This document shows, piece by piece, positions 47,801-56,800 of a stretch of DNA of 64,000 nt; positions within the stretch are counted from its first letter, which is position 1, and each line of letters opens with the position of its first letter. The notes under the pieces were generated by a model, which worked only from the letters and a program-made list of their open reading frames with translations, made no database searches and was not told the DNA's origin. A program made the position numbers and the translations under genes. The stretch covers positions 2,542,001-2,606,000 of the forward strand of contig OZ005705.1 in assembly GCA_963930775.1 (NCBI GenBank), read 5' to 3'. The stretch comes from Cliona cf. orientalis. Lineage: Eukaryota; Porifera; Demospongiae; Clionaida; Clionaidae.

Positions 47801-50800
47801 ATATGCTGCCAGTCTGCTAACTGCTGTGGAGAAGTTTGGAAGACATCACCTATGGGAGTGTGTGTGTGCACTTATGGGGAGGAATTTTCCTCACCATTTT
47901 TCTTCTGGTCATTTGCTCCGCTCATCTGGCTGTCTATCAGGGGCCTGTGCAGTTGGGTAGAAGATAGACTCTCCATGTACATGCTCCAGCTCTGCTGTCC
48001 CCTCTGTCCATTTACTTGGCTCAACAGCAGCTTGTAGGACTCCCCTATCCCCCGCTGAGAGCTTCTGAACCGCAGACGGTAGGTGTCAGCATTCACCAGG
48101 AACCTTGCCAAGATAGCTTCTTTCACTGGATCATAATTGCGAGCCAACTCCATGGGGACTGAAGTGAATGCATCTAGGGATCCAGGTAGCTCTCAATATC
48201 GTCCTCCTTTGAAAATTTCTGCAAAGTAGGCCTAGGGGTTTAACTCTCTCTCTGGGGTAGCAAGAGGTGTAGCTTCCTCACTCGTCCTGCTGGCAGTCAG
48301 GACTGCATCCAGCAGTTCCTTTTGAGCCCTCTTGATTCATTTCCATAATCTATTTTTTTGTCTATAATAATTCTTGCATAAGCAATGGACATACAGATAG
48401 CAAAACAGTGCTAATATACTATGTATGCCCTAACTAACTACAAATACAAGTATAAATCTAATAGCTATAACATTAATTTATGTATAATTCCATACATGAA
48501 ACTTAAAGAGGACACCGAAGGACAAGACAATAAGTCTAGTGGCAATGAGTTCCACGCTTTTATGGACCGTATGACGAAAGATTTTGGAAACTGGGTGGTA
48601 TGAAAGCTTGGACAATGAAAGTGGAGGTGTGATGGGTGTGATGGCCTGCCAAGAGTGGCTCTGGTGGTTCTGGTTGCATGATGCTCGCATAGTACATCGG
48701 ATGGAAAATAACACGGGTTATATGTACAATCTTGAACATAGTGCACAAGTCCAGGTAAATTCATCGGTCCTCAAGTATGGGAATCTGGAACAATTCTAAA
48801 AGTGATCGATAGCTTTGATCCCAGGTCTTTCTACAGATACGGAAGGCAAATTTTTGAACATCCTCAAGTGCCTTAATCTCTCCAGTTCTGTACGGGCTCC
48901 ATACTGAACTTGCATACTCCAAGTGGGACATACAAGTGACTGATAGAGATGAAAAAGTGCATCAGAGTTTGAGTGTGTGTAGAATCTCCTGTACAGCGTA
49001 CCCAATAACCAAGCTCTCTGATCTCGCTGCATCTGCATCACCATTTCCATTAGGTGAGTGGATATAGGCTGGGTGTGGGCAGCTTCTCTTCATCTGCCGC
49101 ACCATCTCCAGCCTTCTCTGGAACTTCAGCTACCAAAAGCTGTTCGATCAGAACGTCTTTGGTCTTTCCATAGATCTTAATGTGCTTGGCAACACAGAGC
49201 TCCTTGATGCAGTCAATGGTGAAACATTGCAGCTCCTTCCTCCTCTCATCCATCTTAGAGTAATTGGTGTGGGTAGACCATAGCTATACTTGCTATCTAG
49301 CATTCAGATCTGATGCATCCCACCGCTGCCACCAACTTATCACATATAGATTCGATATGATTATTAAAGATAGAGATCACGATCAGAATAGACTATAGAG
49401 TATCATACAAGCCAGCTTTATATTATAGATTCAGGAGGGTGTGGGAAAACAAAAACAATTAACACAAGTGCTGTTCTCATAACAGTCTATTCAGTCTCAT
49501 ACATTAATTTTCTGCAAGGGCCATCTCAAATAGGTGCATGGGGTGCAGGTGCTCAGCCCTGTGGCTCATGGAGTTTAATGTAGTTAAACGCAGTTAATCG
49601 ACGAGTACTAGTTCGCACTGCAGCTGCGCATGCGTAGAACAGAAAGACACGCATGCGCATGACATAATTATTGGGCGTGGATAGTTGATGGCTAAGCTGC
49701 TAGGTAGCTACGTCAGTTGCCAGTATTAAGTGCAATTTACGCGGCACCATCAAGTTGCAAGAAGAAGCTCTGCCAGCTAACGAAAAAGTTCCCACCCACA
49801 CTATACCCTCCCTCTCTCAATCAGTCAATCTCCGTCTTCACAGACGTGATCTGAGCCGGCCAGTCCCTGGAGGCTCCGCCCCCAGTGGTATACCCCCAAA
49901 AGCCTCCGATATGCTAATTATTATGGGGGTTGCTACTGTAATAAATGCTCATAATCATCATGCTCCTATCCTGGCGCAAATCAGAGCAATGCAGGCCGCT
50001 GCTGCTGCCCACCTCCAGGGCCGGCTCACCCCCAAAAGGAGAGGCGGGCGGTATACGTTGTTATGGCTACATTAATGGCATGAGGAGATTAATGCTTCGT
50101 CACACATATTATAGAATTATTCTTTCATTTTAGACTCTCGAGCGTCCACGATAGGTATAATAATGATTCATTTCGAACTGAACATTGCCAACACAACCAA
50201 TGACTTTTATACAAGAACTTTCTAAGGGCTAGATCGGCTAGATCAAAACATAACCATAACATAGACAGAATGTGAATGTTTGATCGTGAGATATGACTGA
50301 CCAAAATTATAAGCAATTAGCTACAGATAATGAAAGTTGTCTGCACAAATACATAACACTCCCCCCGTTGACCCTTGCAAGTGGTCAACCGAGATAATCG
50401 CTAAAATTTTAATGGTTCAGTCCAGATCAGAGTCCGATGCTTGTAGGCATGCTTTAATCCTCTCCCTGGCGGTGAGTGCGGCTGCTCTTATTGACCGTCT
50501 CACAGGCCTCGACGTCTCGACTGTACTTTCATCTGCTTCAGAATCTGCCTGATTAGCATCACTTCTAACTTCTAGTGGATACAAACATTTTAAAGGTCGT
50601 CGCAGTAGTTTTGATCGCATCCCACTTGAGTGTACTCGCACAAGTGCACTTCTCGCCTGACCATCACTTCCTCTAAATATTGTCTCTACTTTCGCCAATC
50701 TCCAAAGTCCTCTCGGTCGCTTCTCCTCGTGTACTGACACAATATCTCCAACCGAGATCGGTTCACCTTCCCCTTTATTCCCTGTCGTACTGTACCGATG

Positions 50801-53800
50801 ACACTCTCTTAGTTCCAGCAGATACTCAGTTTTCCATCTTTTCCAAAAGTGATCAAGTATTCGGTTGAGGTGTCTCATTCGCTTATTTGGGCACATGGGT
50901 GGTGTTTCGGTGTCACTATCTCCATCACAAGGCAGTGCATCAGGCAAACTGAGAACCCTCTTACCAATCAGCAAATGTGAAGGAGTAAGTGGCTCCTCTA
51001 CATCATCAGAGGATACGTATGAGAGTGGCCTTGAGTTGAGAATCATCTCGACCTCAGTAACGGCTGTCAATAGTTCATCATACGTCAGCACTGCTCTTCC
51101 AATTGTCTTCTTGAGGCATCTTTTTGCAGATTTCACCATCCTTTCGAATATTCCGCCTGTCCATGGAGCCTTCTCCACGTTGAAAGACCACTCCAGTCCA
51201 ATTTTGATGAAATGCTGCTGGACAGTAGGGTGGCTCAATACAGCCTTGATGGTTTTTGCTGCAGACTTGAAGGTCTTCCCATTGTCTGAGATAAGTTGCT
51301 GAGGAAATCCTCTTCTGGCTGTAAACCGTTTAAAGCTTCGGATGAATGCTTCAGCTGTCATATCTGTGACGAGGTCAAGATGTACAGCTCTAACTGCACA
51401 GCAGGTGTACAAGCATATCCACACTTTACCATTCTCTTGCACCCCAGCCGCCTTGACAAATAGTGGTCCAGCAAAGTCCACTCCGGTGTGTGTGAATGGA
51501 GAGCTTGGTTGAACTCTGAATTCTGGTAGAGGTGGTGGCTGCGGATAACTGTAAGGCATACCATCGACTCTGCGACAAACAGTACAAGTATGCAGCAAGT
51601 GTCGTACAAATTGTCTTCCACGAACAATCCAATACTCCGTTCGGAGTTCAGTAAGCGTTTCTTTGACACCATTATGCATCACTCTTTTATGAGAATGTTT
51701 CACCAATAGTACAGTCAGGTGATGTTTCTTCGGTAATAGAATAGGATGCTTGGCTGAAATGGTCAAGTCAGCGTTACTCAATCTCCCCTGGCACCTATAG
51801 AGGCCATCTTTGTCAATAAACAATCCAAATTGCCGTTTCCAGGCCTCAAACTGCTTCTCCTCTGGGAGTGTGCGCTGTGATTCCCTTAACCACAGACGTT
51901 TCACTTCTGCAACATCAGCGGCTGTTAGATTCTTGGTTAGTGGTGCTGTCAACCTCCCAATTTTATGCTGGAGCAGATTGATAAATTTCAGCACATAGGC
52001 AGTGACCCTCAACAGACGATGAAGATCACCAAACATCTCACAGTCTATTATTTCGCTCAGGCTAATCCTCGACTTCTCTGTGGTCAGCATACTGTGAACC
52101 AGTTTACGATCTTTGCTTTTCATTTCTTGTAAGCACAGCTCATCTGGCATGTTCAACTCCTCCTCCTTGATGCTCAAGTCTGGATATGCCAACCAGTCCG
52201 GTCCATGTAACCACAGAGTGCTTCCAGAGAGCTCCAAAGGGCTGACCCCACGAGACGGAATGTCGGCGGGATTTTCTTTTCCAGGGCAATGCCTCCAAGT
52301 ATTCACTGGCAGGAGTCTTCTAATTTCGTTGACCCTGTTTTGCACGAATGGTCTCCACTCTTTGTCCATACCTCTTATCCAATACAGGGATATCTTGGAA
52401 TCAGTGAAGCAGGTGAATTCGGACAGTGTAATCTCGGGCTCAAGGGCATCTGATATAGCAGTAATAAGCTTAGCTAGGAGCAATGCTGCCAGTAGCTCCA
52501 GTCTTGGTATAGTCTGCTTATTCACAGGAGAAACTCTTGTCTTGGAAGCCACAAATTTCACCGAGACTTCTGTCCCAGCTATGATCTTAAGGTACACCAC
52601 GGCTGCATAGGCTCCAGTTGATGCATCACAGAAACCTTGAAGGCTGCAAGTGCTCAATGACCTTTCAACAGAATTGAAATAACAAATTAGTAGTAGAGGC
52701 AGCTGGGTGGTTGTTTGGGGGCTTTCTTTGCCGTCTGCGGCGCCTTCGACGCTTACGTTGTAGCGAGGGCCAAAAGAACGAGACAGAGTAGCCGCCGTTT
52801 GAGGAGCGCGCTGTCTAGCCTCTGGAAACTCCAAGTTTGTGCCTCTTATTCCATCTAATGCTCACCTTGGTAAGAAAACTAGGGCACCCTCAAACCCAGT
52901 TGCTATGTCGGCGAAAGAACCTGATGTTTCTCATTCTCCTAAGCTGAACGAGTCTAGTACTGGAGACGAAAACTCCCACAGCTCTGTTGAATCAGATCCT
53001 CCTAACAGCCAGTCTACAGCCTTTGACAGTGACTCGGCAGAGCAACATATTGATCTCACGGCTTGCACTGATGTGAAGTATGAAAAGCGTGGAGGTGTGC
53101 ATGGAGTGGTAGTCCAGCAACATGACAACGATCAAACATGGACACCTGTTTGTGGTAAGAGAAGGAAGAGGATTCCACTTAGCGAGGCTCAGTTGAGGAG
53201 AATTCCACCCCACTGCCGTCGTCCACCACCGAGTGATGATGACTCCAGTTCTGAATCTGACATCCCACTTACCATCCCTGAAAATGCTACCGTGAACTAC
53301 AAAGTGGTTGATGGCACTCCTGGGCTCAGTATCGCCACCAGAAAGACACGCCATTGGACACCAATTGCTTCTAGAACTAGGGCTCGAACTAGGAACTCTG
53401 CTACTAAATCATAGTGTTTACTCTTAGACTAGGGTGCATGGTCAGGATTAGCCTATGGCTATTCATGTATCCTTTGTGTTATTCACAAGAATTATTATAG
53501 AGAAAAAAAAAAAAAAAAAAAAAAAATCTTGGGATTGATATTGAAATCCCTTGGAAGTTGGATGCAAGTGACTTCCACCTACTAAGCAGATTGCCGGACA
53601 GAGGCTCATCCCAGCCAACTTTATTCTCGCACAACTCCTGAAATAACATCTTGAATCTGATTGTGATTGGGGACACAAATCCCAGAGGGTCATAGAATCG
53701 AGTGGCAATGCCAACAATATTTCTCTTGGTGGGTTCTAGCTCCCTCACATGAGATGCTACGCTGCCGAGGTCGAAAACAAGGTGGTCTTCAACAGGTCTC

Positions 53801-56800
53801 CAAGTAACACCAAGCACCTTATGCTCTCCTTAGAGAAGGATGGACCCAAGAGTATCTTTAGCATACGTCATATCTTCTGCAGTGACTCTTGTATCCTTAA
53901 TATTCTTCATAGAATCTGTACAAGGCTCTCTTTGATTGATTCTTTCCTGCAGGCCTTCAGAGTTGGTGACAAACTTTCGGAGATTAAAACCCCCTCTTGC
54001 CAGCAAATTCTTAGATTTATCAAACAGCTCAAAGGCTCTGTCATCACTTTCGGCTCCAAAACTTATGTCATCAACATATATTGACCTGAGCAGCATCTGT
54101 ACAAACTCTAGATGAGTATCGCAAAATTGATTGAGATGGTGTCGGATGGTTGCATTGAGGAGAAATGGACTAGATGACACCCCAAAGGTGACTCGAGCAA
54201 ACCGCATGACAACAACCTCTGGTGATTCTTGATCGACATCATTAATCCAGAGGAATCTAAGAACATCTCGATCGGCCTCTGCCACTGAAATCATCAGAAA
54301 AGCCTTCTCAATGTCGGCAACCAAGGCAACTCGGTGTGTCCGAAAGCGAAGAATGATATCAAAAATATTTTGATTAAATTTTGGCCCAGCATAGAGGCAA
54401 TCATTCAGTGAAGGTCCACCAGACCTGGCTGATGCATCATACACTATTCGCAACTTGGTTGTAGTTTTATCCTCTCTGACAACAGCATGGTGAGGGAGGT
54501 AGTGTGCTCCTTTTCCACTTATGATTTCTGGCTGACTGACGATTTCCACAATGCCCCTGTTAACTTGATCCCTGATGACCTTGTCATATTCGTGTAATAC
54601 TGGTGGATTCTGTCTTAATCGTTTCAGTAGTCCATCCAGCCTCTTGCAACTCAATTTGTAATTGTCAGTCAACTCAGGGTGTGGTTCCTTCCAAGGAAGG
54701 CAAACTTCATATCTTCCATCTTTGAAGGATATGCTCTTTTCAAAATCCTCATAAACAGAACATTCGTCCTCTTTGATTCCAAGTGTCTCCAAATCCCAAA
54801 GTTTTTTTGAGACTATCATCAAGATCTCTAGGTGTGGGATGTGTGCCCACCTTCAGAGAGTGAGTTGAAATGAGATTGATGCTCACATTTCGCCGTGGTA
54901 TTCCTGTCAATGGACCTGACAAGACCCATCCAAGCTTGGTATGTACGGCTGTTGGTCCGCCATCTCCATGAATAATTTCACCAGTTACCAGCTTCCAATA
55001 ATATTCTGAGCCAATCAAGATATCTATATTCAATTCTTCATCTCCACTAGGAGGATCTGCAAGCTCCAAGTTCGATAGGTAGCTGTACTTTTCAACAGCA
55101 CAGGTTATTGATTGAGTGGACAATGGTTCACAAATGAATGGTACAGTGAATAGAGACATTTCAAATGTTGTTCCATTCTTTAGGCCCATTCCAAGCCGTA
55201 CAACTCCACATTCTTGCTTATTCTCTTTATTTGAGCCAAAGGTTTTGATCAACATTGTTTCAATATGCTCTGTATTGAGTGACAAGTGAGTTTTCACTCT
55301 ATTTGCAACATATGATCGTTGGCTTCCACTGTCAAACAAGACTCGGACCTCCACTGTCGCACATGGATCTTCAATCTTATGGACGTGGGTCTTAGCTGTT
55401 TGGAGTAGGACCGGTACTCGTGCATTGACATAGGTAACTGATGAGATTGGTGGTGAGCTGTGTGTTTGGGGCAGGCTCGGCTGTTGTGTTGAATTGGATG
55501 TTGTCAGATTCCTTGAGAGGCCTTGGGAAGCAGACTGGCCTCGTACACAGAGGCTGACATGATGTCGGCCATTGCATTTTGAGCACTTCATTGTAGACCG
55601 ACACTCACGGCTTCGGTGGAACTTCCTCAAACAAACAAAACATCTGCCAGCCTTCATTAGTATTCGTTTCCGTTCACTTGGATCCTCAATTACTTCACAA
55701 GCACTGGACAGATGAGGCTGGCTGCAAAAACAACATTGGGGGGTTGTAGCACCGGACACCATGGCAGCAGCGGTTGGAGTATCTTTGGTCTGATTTCTTG
55801 ATGATTGGCTCAAACGGCTCGACGTGCATGCTCTCTCTCTGGCGTCAATCTCTCTCTCTGTCACGCTCATTAGTGCATCAAGGTTGAGCTCTCTATCTGT
55901 AATTTCTCTGCTAACAATGAGGCGAAGTTCTTGAGGCAACTTGTTCATGAGTACCGACGACAACAAGCTTCCAAAAGACTCAGATGGTACTCCAAGAGCC
56001 CTCAAGCCACGTACTTGAGTCTCAACTGAGTCATACAAATGACGCAGACCCTTAAGGTTGTGTGGCGAGGCAACTGCATCAGTGTTGAGAAGAGCATCCA
56101 TATGGCGACTGATTATAAGTTGTTTGTTTCCAAATCTCTTTTTTAGGATCGCAATAGCTTCGCCATAATTTGCAGACGTAAGCTTCAACCCAGCTATAGC
56201 TTCAGAAGCACGTCCTTCTAACTGTGCATTGAGATAGTTAAATTTATCAACATCAGATAAACTGGAGTTGTTGTGGACAGAGGATTCAAATGAGTCCCAA
56301 AATGTAGCCCACTTGGTGAAATCTCCATTGAACTTCTTCATTACAAGCTTTGGAAGTTTCACTCTAGTCGTAGGAATATGGCTATGACTAGTCATAGATT
56401 CAGTGGGTGATGGCGAACGTGATCCAGTAGGAGCTGGAGAGCTTGCCACAGAGCGCTGCAATGAACCTATTGAATGAGTTGGAGAGTGCGGTTGGAGATG
56501 AGGAGGGTTATCATCATGCGTCGGACCTATCAGGGCCTCGGTGTCAGTGCGCGTAGGCAGCGTCATGGACTGAGAATTCATTACACGGTCAACATCAATC
56601 ATTACTACACGCACCCTTTCCTTAAATATATCAGCGTGCTCAATTTCATTTTCAATTTCTTCTTCTGTAACGAGATCAAGAATCTCTTCATCGAGACGAT
56701 TTAGTATGTCCAGTTTGTCCTGGAGTGATGACTTGCACTGGATCAATTTCGATAAAATTGCATTATCTGTAACGCCTGCCTCGCAGCTTGTCCTTATCGC

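Larger units (their letters stand above)
46546..49334 (-). mobile_element. Decayed gypsy-type element with integrase before reverse transcriptase
   Basis: Minus-strand order: gag N-terminal part (49253-49053, a SAP-like start IDCIKELCVAKHIKIYGKTK); gag core (about 48340-47870, PVKEAILARFLVNADTYRLR); integrase zinc finger region (about 47791-47580); integrase core (47522-47084, PFQRIVMDIVGPLPRSWAGN, SDQGTNF, RTTPYHSQTDGLVEYF); integrase C-terminal module (47004-46850, FYPGDKVLVLVPDS); then the start of reverse transcriptase (46807-46550, RTAVIQHEIHVMDSEPIHQQ, FCVDYWKLN). Stops and frameshifts are frequent. The gag-IN-RT order is that of Gmr1-type elements, not standard gypsy. It is truncated at the left end. 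Confidence 0.75.

Noticed and set aside
52691-52834. First ~49 residues of the long BEL integrase frame
   Set aside because: They are the antisense of the inserted retrocopy, not BEL protein.
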